Positions 36,971 through 45,032 of a DNA stretch of 60,174 bases are shown here, in pieces. Made by a program: the position numbers and the translations under genes. Each line of letters opens with the position of its first letter. Positions within the stretch are counted from its first letter, which is position 1. The stretch comes from Acidobacteriota bacterium (lineage in GTDB: Bacteria; Acidobacteriota; Terriglobia; Terriglobales; Acidobacteriaceae): the NCBI GenBank assembly GCA_013289875.1, contig JABCZC010000028.1:1-60174 (forward strand), written 5' to 3'. The notes below the pieces were generated by a model that saw nothing but the letters and a program-made list of their open reading frames with translations, made no database searches and was not told the DNA's origin.

Positions 36971-36995
36971 CCCACCTTAGCTTCGCGAAGGTGGG
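36971..36995. repeat. CCCACCTT/AAGGTGGG hairpin repeat
   Basis: A perfect 8-bp stem (CCCACCTT and AAGGTGGG) with a 9-base loop, followed by CACCC. A related stem (ACCCAC/GTGGGT) occurs at 40797-40814 and a decayed form (CCCACCTT...CGGGCACC) at 51211-51238. I recall such hairpins as common between acidobacterial genes, but that is from memory. Confidence 0.65.
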
Positions 36996-37029
36996 CACCC
37001 GCGTCCTTTGCCGCACTGGACTCCGCGCC

Positions 37030-37206
37030 TTACAAAATATTTCCTTCCTCCTCTTTGGCGAGATATTGCTGGATGTCAGGCCGTTCGGCGATCTGGGCGC
37101 GTAAGTGAGCGGACCAGTATTCATCGCTATGGGAATCCGCGGACTTCGAGTCTTTCCCGGACACATGCCTTCCAAATAGCTTGACTTTTTCGATAAAGCG
37201 GTCCAC
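37030..37206 (-). CDS. Possible small protein, opposite the nuclease-like gene
   Basis: A 58-residue frame starting at GTG 37206 (MDRFIEKVKLFGRHV..., ending DIQQYLAKEEEGNIL). The composition is like a soluble, charged, helical protein, and the frame reads more protein-like than the other frames here. There is no clear ribosome site, and the frame stays open upstream into the divergent gene, so it may be a gene remnant. If real, it is divergent from the nuclease-like gene, where an immunity or regulator gene could sit. Confidence 0.3.
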   Translation of the reverse strand: MDRFIEKVKLFGRHVSGKDSKSADSHSDEYWSAHLRAQIAERPDIQQYLAKEEEGNIL

Positions 37207-37283
37207 TTGATGTATGAGTCCGAGTCCATGCGGGAGGGGTCTTCTACCGTTGAGCCTGCGACTGTACCGGCGTGGAGGAACAT

Positions 37284-38675
37284 ATGGCAGAGTGTCCCGC
37301 ACCTCCGTCCTGGAGACCCACCAGCACGAAGCCGAGGCATATCTGGATGTCGGCAAATCGCGCGATCGAAGACGCATACAAAGACCAACATGGAAACCAT
37401 GCAGTCCTGGTCGGTTCACAATTCGAAGAAGGATTTATGGAGCGCCGGATCCCGCGGGAGATTCGGCTGCCACAGGGTGCCCATAACAAGGAATTTGGCG
37501 ACCATCTACTCGAAGAACTGAGGGGACCAAAGGGCGGTCCACGCAAGCCGGACATCGTCGATTTCGACGATCGGGCTTTTTACGAAATAAAGCCGGTCGA
37601 CACGTTCCTTTGGGACAGACAGAAAACTGTCAATCAACATACGAGTCTTTATCGTATGGCGGACGACGTTGTGGACGAGTTCAATGACAGGAAACGGGCG
37701 GAAACGCCCATCGGCAGCAAACGGTTGGAAACGGAAGAGCCGTGGGTCATTGAGAATGCAAAGTGGAAGCCGCCGTTCTGCCTGACCATGCCGGGTCTGC
37801 AAGGACAATACAAGCTGGACACCTTTGCAACGAATTACGATTTAGACCGCAACTGCCGCGGCATTATCGTTTACAGGGTTTGGAAGAAATACCGAAAGCA
37901 GGAAGAGGAAGCACAAGCCGCCGCCAGGGTAGTCGTCACCGACAAAGATGAAGCGTATAACAAGTTACTTCCCGCGCCCGGGGATCTGCCAAAGATAATT
38001 GGTCGTTATGATCCCTACGAGCCGGAGCACCTGGTAATCGTGGCCAAATATTTTGACGACGCCTTCAACAGAAGGCCGACAGTCGACATTGTGCAGAAGG
38101 TCGCCGACTCGGCCGTGCCTCCGGCATTCGATCGCAGGAATCCCATCGGCCAGTTTCGATTCCTGTCCAGATTAGGGCCATTTGCGACCAATCATCCGGA
38201 AGACCTGCTGAAGATTGGGGCGATGTTGGTTGTCGGCGCGGCTGGGCTCGCCGTTCTCGTGATCGCGGCACCGGAAGCCGGAGCAGGCGCCGGAGGTGCC
38301 GCTGTCATTGAAGAGGGCGGAGCAACGGTGATTTCATTAGCTGCCCGCAGGCTTGCAGCCAGTGCGGCGGCGGAAGCGGTGAAAAAAGCCGCAGGGATCA
38401 TCCTTCTCTTTGGTACCATCCAAAGCATCCGAGGAAACGACGTATCCTTCTCCCGAGTTGGGGCTATGCGGGCGATTCCACTCAACTCGGTGACACCCTA
38501 CAAATCGACCTATTCTGCTCTTTCCAGCGGCTTGTGCATCGCAGATTCTCCTGACCAGTTTCCCGCAGTTCAGGGTGACATTCGTGTGGGCGATACGGTG
38601 ATGTTCGACTCCGAGCCTCATTCTGTCGTTGCCAGGCTCGTTGCGTATCCCAACAGCGTCCCTGAGTCTGAGTAG
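37284..38675 (+). CDS. Putative PD-(D/E)XK nuclease-like protein with membrane segment, possible effector
   Basis: 463 residues from ATG 37284 (GGAGGA 4 bases upstream; a GTG at 37272 is also in frame). Residues about 20-110 contain ANRAIEDAY, then GPRKPDIVDFDDRAFYEIKP, matching the E...D...ExK core of restriction-like toxins. A charged middle follows, with a helix KKYRKQEEEAQAAARVVV. Around 310-390 there are long Gly/Ala-rich hydrophobic stretches (IGAMLVVGAAGLAVLVIAA). The tail is a small beta-rich domain (GDIRVGDTVMFDSEPHSVVA). There is no signal peptide. It resembles payloads of contractile or polymorphic toxin systems, but no such apparatus is visible and function is inferred. Confidence 0.7.
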   Translation: MAECPAPPSWRPTSTKPRHIWMSANRAIEDAYKDQHGNHAVLVGSQFEEGFMERRIPREIRLPQGAHNKEFGDHLLEELRGPKGGPRKPDIVDFDDRAFYEIKPVDTFLWDRQKTVNQHTSLYRMADDVVDEFNDRKRAETPIGSKRLETEEPWVIENAKWKPPFCLTMPGLQGQYKLDTFATNYDLDRNCRGIIVYRVWKKYRKQEEEAQAAARVVVTDKDEAYNKLLPAPGDLPKIIGRYDPYEPEHLVIVAKYFDDAFNRRPTVDIVQKVADSAVPPAFDRRNPIGQFRFLSRLGPFATNHPEDLLKIGAMLVVGAAGLAVLVIAAPEAGAGAGGAAVIEEGGATVISLAARRLAASAAAEAVKKAAGIILLFGTIQSIRGNDVSFSRVGAMRAIPLNSVTPYKSTYSALSSGLCIADSPDQFPAVQGDIRVGDTVMFDSEPHSVVARLVAYPNSVPESE

Positions 38676-38735
38676 GGCTGAACACTCGGCGTCTTTCAGA
38701 ATCAACTCGGCGAGTCGAGAAATTTAAAACAGGAG

Positions 38736-39779
38736 TTATTTCTTCCGAACAGCGGTCCAGCGGCCCATTGCGCGGCCTTTCACTTTCATTCGTCCCTTTG
38801 CGGAGTCTCCATCGACCCACCCGTCGAAGGTTGCGGTGACGGCTCCGGGTTGAGAGGGCCAGGTTCCACTGAAGGTCAGCTCGACATATCCGTCGCGCCA
38901 CTCGCCGTTCACAGGCTGATCGGGGCCAAAGGCGCCCGACCAGATGCCGACGAGGGTGCTGTCCTGGCGAACGAGCTTAAGGGTGCCTCCAAAGCCTCCG
39001 GCATCGGTGGCGCAGGTAACCTCCCATGTGCCGGCGGCGTCCGCGCCATTCTCGAGCGGCTCCGGCTTGGCGTTGGTGATGCGGAGGTTGGAAAAGTAGG
39101 CTTCCTCGCCGGCGTATCCCCAGAGGGCAACGGCGCCCTGCAGGCCTTCGCCTTTCAATCCATCTACGATGAGGCTCGGTTTTTCAGAGCCGTTCACATA
39201 CAACCGGGCCTGGCGGCCATGCACGTCGATCTTCACTTTTGTCCACTCATCCAATTGCAGATCTGCCCAGGATTCGTAGATGAATGGCCACTCTCTTCGC
39301 AGCTTCTCCCAGCCGAAGTCGGGCGAGGAAACATATTGCACTGCATGGTTGCGCATGGCCTGGTCTTCCGCACTAGAGTTGCCCGGCCGAAGATAGAAGA
39401 GCTCGTAGTGCACGGGATCGGCACCCACACGGAAGGCGACTCCCGCGAAGCCGGGCCTTCTTACGCCGGGCGGCGCGTTGACCTTGGTGGCAATGTCCAG
39501 CTCGATCGTACCGTCGCGAAACTGCGTTCCGTTGATCAGCGCAAGTGCCGCCGCGTCCACTGCCTCTGTGGTGAGACGGACGGCTTTGCGGCCTCGATAC
39601 TCAACGGCTTCAGCCTTCACTCCGGGCGGCACGGTCAGATCCTTTGTATCGGCCAGCGCGAAGCTCTGCGTTGGCGGGACAGCTGCGTCCGGGTTGTGAT
39701 CTTGCGCGCGGACCGTGTGTGCGGCGGAGACGAGGAGCAGGGCAATTCCGGCAAAAGGGAACTGGGTCGATCGTGGCAT
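38736..39779 (-). CDS. Secreted protein with a concanavalin-like (DUF1080-type) domain
   Basis: 347 residues from ATG 39779. A signal peptide ends near HTVRAQ. The mature part has a jelly-roll pattern as in LamG/DUF1080 proteins: FRDGTIELDIATKVN, GVAFRVGADPVHYELFYLRP, LDEWTKVKIDVHGRQARLYV and LQGAVALWGYAGEEAYFSNL. A second small beta domain (about 240-345) repeats TWEVTC / GRWTAV themes. Such proteins bind or cleave glycans; no catalytic residues can be pointed out. It is convergent with the nuclease-like gene. Confidence 0.8.
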   Translation of the reverse strand: MPRSTQFPFAGIALLLVSAAHTVRAQDHNPDAAVPPTQSFALADTKDLTVPPGVKAEAVEYRGRKAVRLTTEAVDAAALALINGTQFRDGTIELDIATKVNAPPGVRRPGFAGVAFRVGADPVHYELFYLRPGNSSAEDQAMRNHAVQYVSSPDFGWEKLRREWPFIYESWADLQLDEWTKVKIDVHGRQARLYVNGSEKPSLIVDGLKGEGLQGAVALWGYAGEEAYFSNLRITNAKPEPLENGADAAGTWEVTCATDAGGFGGTLKLVRQDSTLVGIWSGAFGPDQPVNGEWRDGYVELTFSGTWPSQPGAVTATFDGWVDGDSAKGRMKVKGRAMGRWTAVRKK

Positions 39780-39860
39780 GCGGCCCACAGTAGACGGCGC
39801 ACGCAGGGGCGGCAAGCATTCTGTGACGAAGGGATCGAAACCGGTGTCAGGAAGCGAAGC

Positions 39861-40628
39861 TTAGAGCTGCCGGGAGTAGTCGATCTTTCCGGAGCAGGCA
39901 CGCTGGAAGATTTCGTCGAGAGCGGTCTGGGCGGTCTGGCTGGTAACAGGGCGGATGCGGTCGGCGATCTCCTCAACGGTGTCGGCAAGAGAGATGACTT
40001 CATCGAAATGCTGGCTGCGCAACCAGGACTCATATTGCGGGACCAGGCTGGGCGCGCGAAGGCGCAGGTTCAGGAGGAATTGCGCTCCGTCGAGGGGGTA
40101 TAACGCCGGACGCTGTTGCTGGCGGGCAATGGAGGCGTTTTGCTGGGTGGCTTCGATGGCGGCCTGCATCTCGTCTGTGGTGTCGAATCCAACCTTGGTT
40201 TCGATGGGAATGATAACCCGGTGCTGAAAGTAGTCGACGAGGTTGGAGATTTCGGTCCAGGTCTCTTTGGTCGGAGGCATGCCCGGACACAAGGGGAAAT
40301 TGTATCGCTGGTGCGGCTCAAAGCCGCGGGTGTAGAGCCAGAGGTGAAGCACCTCATGGGCGATGATGTGCTCGTTCGCGCAACTGGCCTCGGTGTCACA
40401 TTCGATGATGGGCTGACGGCCTTCGAAGCGGAGAATGGCGCCGAGGTAGCCGTCAGCGCGGCCCGTGGACGTGACGGAGCAGGCGGGCTTCTTGAAGGAA
40501 CGCAGTGCCTGGCGGTAGTAGGGCTGTATGGCGGGTCTCAGTTCGACGTTGCAGACCCGCACGGATTGAGCATGGCCAATTTGCGCGGCTGCCAAAAGCA
40601 GAATGCACCCGCAGAATTTCAGAAACAT
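39861..40628 (-). CDS. Secreted protein with an HExxH zinc-protease motif
   Basis: 255 residues from ATG 40628 (GGAAAG upstream). A signal peptide (about 1-21, ending IGHAQ) is followed by a domain with HEVLH at residues 91-95 (ANEHIIAHEVLHLWLYTRGF), the zinc-binding signature of metallopeptidases. A downstream ETWTEISNLVDYF could supply the third ligand. Four or more Cys in the mature part fit disulfides. I do not recognise the family, so peptidase activity is a motif-based inference. Confidence 0.7.
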   Translation of the reverse strand: MFLKFCGCILLLAAAQIGHAQSVRVCNVELRPAIQPYYRQALRSFKKPACSVTSTGRADGYLGAILRFEGRQPIIECDTEASCANEHIIAHEVLHLWLYTRGFEPHQRYNFPLCPGMPPTKETWTEISNLVDYFQHRVIIPIETKVGFDTTDEMQAAIEATQQNASIARQQQRPALYPLDGAQFLLNLRLRAPSLVPQYESWLRSQHFDEVISLADTVEEIADRIRPVTSQTAQTALDEIFQRACSGKIDYSRQL

Positions 40629-40714
40629 GCGTCTTTCCAGCGTCTTTAACCGATTGAATTTGGCCCGCACGCGGGAAATCCGCGCAATCCTCAGTTTCGC
40701 CGAGTATATCAGGG

Positions 40715-40770
40715 AGGCGGGTGCGGGACGGCGGGTGCGCGACGGCGGGTGCGCGACGGCGGGTGCGGTC
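40715..40770. repeat. 14-bp tandem repeat, four units
   Basis: Units: AGGCGGGTGCGGGA, CGGCGGGTGCGCGA (twice, identical) and CGGCGGGTGCGGTC. The GC-rich unit CGGCGGGTGCGCGA has no spacer, so it is not a CRISPR. It lies upstream of both the HExxH gene (minus) and csp (plus). Confidence 0.85.
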
Positions 40771-41009
40771 GCCAGTTGAGGGGTGTCGTTCATCCGACCC
40801 ACGGAAAGGTGGGTACCAGGGGACAGTGGCCTTTCGTAATCAGGCAGATAAGAGATTTTACTGCGTGCAATTTTTTCTTGCGTTGCAGGGCTTTTCCTGC
40901 CATAACTTGAAGACGATTTTCCTTTTTCGGGAAACGCTATTACGGAAGGCCGATTTTTGTTGATGTATTGGTTGCAATGTTTTCAGAAATGTCCTGGGGA
41001 TAGCGAGCT

Positions 41010-41041
41010 GCCTGAACGCCACGCTGTGGCGCGGTACAGGC
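41010..41041 (+). promoter_or_regulatory. Structured csp 5' leader (nested hairpin)
   Basis: GCCTG...CAGGC encloses GCCAC...GTGGC with a 3-base loop, about 65 bases before the csp start. Cold-shock genes often carry long, structured leaders that act as temperature sensors. Whether this stem does so is inference. Confidence 0.4.
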
Positions 41042-41105
41042 GGCTCTTGGTGTCTTCAGGCCACGACTGAAACCGAACAACAGTCACCTCACCAAAGGAG
41101 TGGAT

Positions 41106-41312
41106 GTGAAAGAAAACGGGGTAGTGAAGTGGTTCAACGGCGCCAAGGGGTATGGGTTCATCCAGCGTTCGACGGGCGAGGATGTGTTCGTACATTTTTC
41201 CGCGATTCAGGACAGCGGATATAAAACGCTGAATGAAGGCGAAGCAGTGGAGTTCGAATGCCAGCAGGGTCCCAAGGGCCTGAATGCGGCGAACGTAATT
41301 CGAGCTGCCTAA
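41106..41312 (+). CDS. Cold-shock domain protein (CspA family)
   Basis: 68 residues, the standard CSD length. It reads [20 protein letters not shown] with RNP1 (KGYGFI) and RNP2 (VFVHFSAI) RNA-binding motifs. I chose GTG 41106 because AAAGGAG ends 5 bases upstream and it gives the usual N-terminus; GTG 41100 is also in frame but overlaps the ribosome site. The long AT-rich leader and nested hairpin upstream suggest control after transcription. Confidence 0.94.
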   Translation: MKENGVVKWFNGAKGYGFIQRSTGEDVFVHFSAIQDSGYKTLNEGEAVEFECQQGPKGLNAANVIRAA

Positions 41313-41372
41313 AACGACACCCGGCACGAGCGCGATCACGCGCCGACAATATTGACCGGGAAGGTTCTCTCT

Positions 41373-42527
41373 TTACGGCCTTCTGCCTACGGCAGCAAGG
41401 CCGCTCGTGTCTGTAGCGGACTGTTTGCGGAGAGCCCAGGCAGAGGCTTCGGCAAGGGCTGGATCGGCAGAGCGAGACCAGGCTTCGAGGGTGGGGCGGA
41501 AGCGGGCGAGGCCGCTGTTGCCCATGGCGATGGCAAGATTGCGGCGGAAACCGTCAAATCTGGCGCGCTTGACGGGCGAACCGAAGAACCATGCGCCGAA
41601 TTCGCGGTCGTCCATCGCGGCCAGCCAGTCGAGGGCGGGGTTGACGAGCTCGGGGCGCGGAGAGAGCTCGGGATCGGAGGCGACGGGGGCCTTGTTATTC
41701 CAAGGGCAAACATCCTGGCAGATGTCGCAGCCGAAGATCTGGCGGCCGATGCCGTCGCGGAGGTCTTCGGGGATGGCGCCTCTTTTCTCTATGGTCAGGT
41801 AGGAGATGCAGCGGGTCGCGTCCATCTGGTACGGCGTGAGGGCCTGGGTGGGACAGGCGTCGATGCAGCGGGTGCACGTTCCGCAGCGGTCTGGAGCAAA
41901 GGCAGGCAGTTCGGCGGCGGGGAGTTCAAGCGAAGTGAGGATGACTCCCAAGAAAAACCAGGAACCGAGCTGCTGGTTAAGAATGCAAGTGTTTTTGCCC
42001 GTCCAGCCGAGGCCGGCATAGCGCGCATAGACGCGCTCCACGAGCGGACCGGTATCGACATAGCAGCGCGACTCGAAGGAGCCGATTGCCTGACGCAGCG
42101 CAGCGTCGAGGGCTTCGAGGCGCTTGAGCAGAACTTTGTGATAATCCGTCGGGCGCATAGGTGCGGCGGGTTCTGATTCAGAGCCGGGGCGGAGACCGGA
42201 CCAGGCGTAGCGGGCGAGCCAGCCTGAGCCTTCGGGAGCGGGATCGATCGAGCGGGGCTGATCGGCATTGTAATTTGCAACACATACAATTACAGATTGC
42301 GCCCACGGGAAAGCGGTGCGCACGGAGGAGCGAATGAGCTCTCCGTTTTCATTGCGGCGCTTGAGGTATTCCATTTCACCGGCGTTGCCGAAGTCAATCC
42401 ACTGCTCGAAGCGGGTGCGCTCTTCCTTGCTCTCGGAGGCGTCGCGCGCGGGGATGACGGCGACTCCGGCGAGGGTAAAGCCGGCTTCGCGAGCGAGCGC
42501 GTCGACGAGGGATTGGGCGAGAGGCAC
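41373..42527 (-). CDS. queG: Epoxyqueuosine reductase QueG
   Basis: About 384 residues from GTG 42527. It reduces epoxyqueuosine to queuosine in tRNA, using cobalamin and two [4Fe-4S] clusters. The cluster Cys are in CGTCTRCIDACPTQA and CDICQDVCPWN, with YVDTGPLVERVYARYAGLGW typical of QueG. The frame remains open upstream; a TTG preceded by GGGAGG would add about 20 residues but gives an atypical N-terminus. A strong hairpin (GGCCTT...AAGGCC, 41377-41402) spans its last codons. Confidence 0.93.
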   Translation of the reverse strand: MPLAQSLVDALAREAGFTLAGVAVIPARDASESKEERTRFEQWIDFGNAGEMEYLKRRNENGELIRSSVRTAFPWAQSVIVCVANYNADQPRSIDPAPEGSGWLARYAWSGLRPGSESEPAAPMRPTDYHKVLLKRLEALDAALRQAIGSFESRCYVDTGPLVERVYARYAGLGWTGKNTCILNQQLGSWFFLGVILTSLELPAAELPAFAPDRCGTCTRCIDACPTQALTPYQMDATRCISYLTIEKRGAIPEDLRDGIGRQIFGCDICQDVCPWNNKAPVASDPELSPRPELVNPALDWLAAMDDREFGAWFFGSPVKRARFDGFRRNLAIAMGNSGLARFRPTLEAWSRSADPALAEASAWALRKQSATDTSGLAAVGRRP

Positions 42528-42612
42528 AACATTAGACTGACACAATCGGGATGGGAGATGCGAGAATACGAGCGATAGCAAAGAATCCTCCCGTGATGTA
42601 GATTTTCGCTCT

Positions 42613-43242
42613 ATGAAGCCCCCCGCGAGCCGCATCTCGATTGTGCTTCCGTCAATTCTGTTCTTTCTACTTTGCGCGTCGGCTGCCGAGTCTGCGTCGG
42701 ATCAGAGCGTTGGCCGCTGGCGATCTGTGGAAACTTCGAAAGGCGGGATTGGCGCAATGTATGAGTTTCACGCTAACGGCACTTTTGATTACAGCCCCGG
42801 CGCTGTTGTCGAGATGCCGTGGCGAATCGAAAACGATGAGCTTGTACTTCCTCCTGGAACGGCTGGCGGCCCTGTGCAGAAAAAGACCATAGTGTGGCTG
42901 GGCGAGAACAAGGTCCAGTTTATCGAGGGCGGTTCGAACGAAGAACTTACGCGCAGCGGAGACCGCAGCGACGCGGGGAATCCAATCATCGGCGAATGGA
43001 TCGGAACGAGAGAGATGAGCGGCCGTAAGCTCGAGATGCATTGGTTCTTTTACCCTGAAGGGAAAGGCCTCTTCTTGCTTCCCTTTCTGAGTCAGCACGG
43101 GCACTTCACAATAAGGAACTCGTCACTCGAGATTGAAATGCCAAATAGCAGCCCGGTGGACTTCAAATTTCAAGTGGAAGGGGAGGTGCTGACTCTGGTG
43201 AGACTGGAAGGGAGTGTAGAATCGCGTTTTGCGCCCTACTGA
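42613..43242 (+). CDS. Hypothetical secreted protein
   Basis: 209 residues with a signal peptide (about 1-27, ending AESAS). The mature part has two halves with similar themes, VGRWRSVETSKGGIGAMYEF and IGEWIGTREMSGRKLEMHWF, each followed by a beta-rich stretch, like small lipocalin-like or DUF-type stress proteins. No Cys in the mature part. The gene is divergent from queG. No family recognised with confidence. Confidence 0.7.
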   Translation: MKPPASRISIVLPSILFFLLCASAAESASDQSVGRWRSVETSKGGIGAMYEFHANGTFDYSPGAVVEMPWRIENDELVLPPGTAGGPVQKKTIVWLGENKVQFIEGGSNEELTRSGDRSDAGNPIIGEWIGTREMSGRKLEMHWFFYPEGKGLFLLPFLSQHGHFTIRNSSLEIEMPNSSPVDFKFQVEGEVLTLVRLEGSVESRFAPY

Positions 43243-43303
43243 GCAGCCTTTACCTCGTCGAAGCGCAGTATTCTTAATCGAATAACTCGGGGGATCTATT
43301 GCG

Positions 43304-43570
43304 ATGCACTCTATCCCACTCTGGCTCTTGTTCTTTTCGCTCTTTCTCCCGCGACTCACGTTGTTGTATGCATTCTTTGTGCACCAGGTGCCCAGTGCTC
43401 ATTTGCCGAATCTGGCTGCTCTGATACTGTGGGCGCTCGTGCCACGAGTGTTAATGCTGATCTACATCTACGTGAACCTTGGATTTGACCTCTGGTTTAT
43501 TGCCCACCTCGTTGCATTGATCCTGGTTTGGGGTGGTAGCGGCCATCGAGCCTCGAAAAGATGGGACTAA
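43304..43570 (+). CDS. Small hydrophobic membrane protein
   Basis: 88 residues with three hydrophobic helices (about 5-27, 35-55 and 58-78) and a basic tail (GGSGHRASKRWD). Such small multi-helix proteins are common in acidobacteria without known function. The ATG is preceded by GGGGGATCTATTGCG. It follows the secreted protein gene by 61 bases on the same strand. Confidence 0.6.
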   Translation: MHSIPLWLLFFSLFLPRLTLLYAFFVHQVPSAHLPNLAALILWALVPRVLMLIYIYVNLGFDLWFIAHLVALILVWGGSGHRASKRWD

Positions 43571-43935
43571 GACAGTGTTCAACCACGTCAGCGGCGAGTT
43601 CCAGACGATACGGCCGGCCAATCGAAATGCACATGACCGAGTTGCCGACTTGAACGGACATGTGGCTCCGGCTCTCAAAGAGCGCGTTGGCGATTTGGCG
43701 TCAACCGAGACGGACGGGTAAACCGAGAATGACTCCTTCCCGCTTCTTTCGAAACCTCATTCCATGACATGCTGAAGTCGAACCGTCCGGTGCTCCAACC
43801 AGTAGCTTCCGGCGCCAGGCCGCTGTTCAATCCTGAGGGCTACGGAGTCTTCCATCGGTATGGGCTCGTCAGAACATAAACCGAGTTCAGGCCCGGCAGA
43901 CTCGTCAGAATATTCTGGAAGGAGAGCTCACCCCG
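43571..43935. other. Intergenic region, no confident gene
   Basis: 365 bases. A plus-strand frame (43533-43721, 62 residues, GTG start) overlaps the end of the membrane-protein gene, and a 32-residue minus-strand frame lies at 43757-43855. Neither has a ribosome site or a family I recognise. Nothing else was seen. Confidence 0.4.
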
Positions 43936-44961
43936 GTGAGTACAAGGCTTCGCACGGCTTCACTTTTCTTTGACCTTCCCAAGTTTTTTATTCAGCTCCG
44001 GTGCGCGGTCGTGGCCTTCGGCGGCTCGATGCTCCTGGCTGCGCTTAGCCTGACGGCGCCAAGCGTAATGGCGCAAATCTCCAACCCGGAGAACGCCCAA
44101 CACTTCGCGCATGACGCAGGTGCTTCGCTGGATGTAAAAGAAATCTCCGTGCAGAACCGGGATGGCGTGGCGATCCACGACATCACCTATGCCGACCCAC
44201 ACGGAGGCGTTGTGCCTGCGTACCTTGTAGTGCCTGAAGGGAAGGGCAAATTTGCCGCTATCGTCTGGGGGCACTGGCTGATGCCGAATTCCTCAACCGC
44301 AAATCGCAGTGAGTTTCTGCAGGAAGCGGTCGCGCTCGCACCGGCCGGGGCGATCTCTCTTTTGATCGATGCACCGCAGGCTCGTCCGGGCTCTAAGCCG
44401 ACTCCAAACTCGGTTCTCATCACCCAGCAGGTTGTCGATCTGCAACGAGGTGCAGACCTGCTCCTCGCGCGCCCGGATATTGATCCGAAGCGCGTTGCTT
44501 ACGTGGGGCACAGTTGGGACGCTGGTACTGGCGCCATTCTCGATGCAGTGGACAAACGTTTCGCGGCCTTTGTCTTTATGAGCGGCCCGCAATCGACCCG
44601 GCAATATGTGCTGCTGTCTGATTCCCCTCGTATGGTCGCCGCTCGCAAAGGTGCAGACATGGCTAAGATCGAGCAAGTTTTGCAAGCAAATTCGTGGGCT
44701 GATCCCGCCACCTACGCCTCGCAACTGGGTCCGGCGCCGGCTTTGTTCCAATACGGCTTACACGACGAAGAGTGGGTTCCGCTGGCCGATGCGAAAGACT
44801 ATTTCGCCATGAGTTCGGGGCCCAAGCAGGTCAAGTTTTACGATTCAGACCATTCGCTAAATGCCCAGGCTCGAGTCGATCGCTATAACTTCCTGCGCGA
44901 GAAGCTGGCACTTCGCGCAGTGCCACCAAGCAGCCTAGCCACTATTCCGGCTATCAAATGA
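43936..44961 (+). CDS. Secreted alpha/beta hydrolase (dienelactone hydrolase-like)
   Basis: 341 residues. A long N-terminal region with a hydrophobic helix (about 28-47, ending SVMAQ) acts as a signal peptide. The hydrolase triad can be placed: the nucleophile elbow GHSWDAG, an Asp in QYGLHDEEWVP and a His in YDSDHSLNAQ. The oxyanion region AIVWGHWLMPNSS is present. Such enzymes hydrolyse esters; the substrate is unknown. Start GTG 43936 with GGAGAG upstream. Confidence 0.85.
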   Translation: MSTRLRTASLFFDLPKFFIQLRCAVVAFGGSMLLAALSLTAPSVMAQISNPENAQHFAHDAGASLDVKEISVQNRDGVAIHDITYADPHGGVVPAYLVVPEGKGKFAAIVWGHWLMPNSSTANRSEFLQEAVALAPAGAISLLIDAPQARPGSKPTPNSVLITQQVVDLQRGADLLLARPDIDPKRVAYVGHSWDAGTGAILDAVDKRFAAFVFMSGPQSTRQYVLLSDSPRMVAARKGADMAKIEQVLQANSWADPATYASQLGPAPALFQYGLHDEEWVPLADAKDYFAMSSGPKQVKFYDSDHSLNAQARVDRYNFLREKLALRAVPPSSLATIPAIK

Positions 44962-45032
44962 CTCACCGCGGACGCCCTCTTCAGCTCACACCAAGAAGTA
45001 AACCTACAATGACTGAATTCTTTGCGGTGCGA

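Larger units (their letters stand above)
36889..37283. other. Intergenic region with two repeat types and a possible small minus-strand gene
   Basis: It contains a 15-bp repeat copy (36892-36921), a CCCACCTT hairpin (36971-36995) and, on the minus strand, a plausible 58-codon frame (37030-37206). It also provides the ribosome site for the nuclease-like gene at its right edge. No other feature was recognised. Confidence 0.45.
40629..41105. other. Intergenic region upstream of csp with tandem repeats and a structured leader
   Basis: 477 bases without a gene. It holds a four-copy 14-bp tandem repeat (40715-40770), a short ACCCAC/GTGGGT hairpin (40797-40814), an AT-rich stretch (about 40840-40985) that probably carries the csp promoter, and a nested hairpin in the csp leader (41010-41041). 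Confidence 0.6.

Noticed and set aside
40715..40770. CRISPR-like array
   Set aside because: The 14-bp units are directly adjacent with no spacers, and no cas genes are in the window.
41377..41402. Terminator at the queG 3' end
   Set aside because: A strong stem (GGCCTT...AAGGCC) exists but lies inside the last codons and has no T tract on either strand.
43533..43721. 62-codon plus-strand frame overlapping the small membrane-protein gene
   Set aside because: No ribosome site and no family; too short to support on composition alone.
43757..43855. 32-codon minus-strand frame in the gap before the hydrolase gene
   Set aside because: ATG start but no ribosome site, no neighbours on that strand, and too short to judge.
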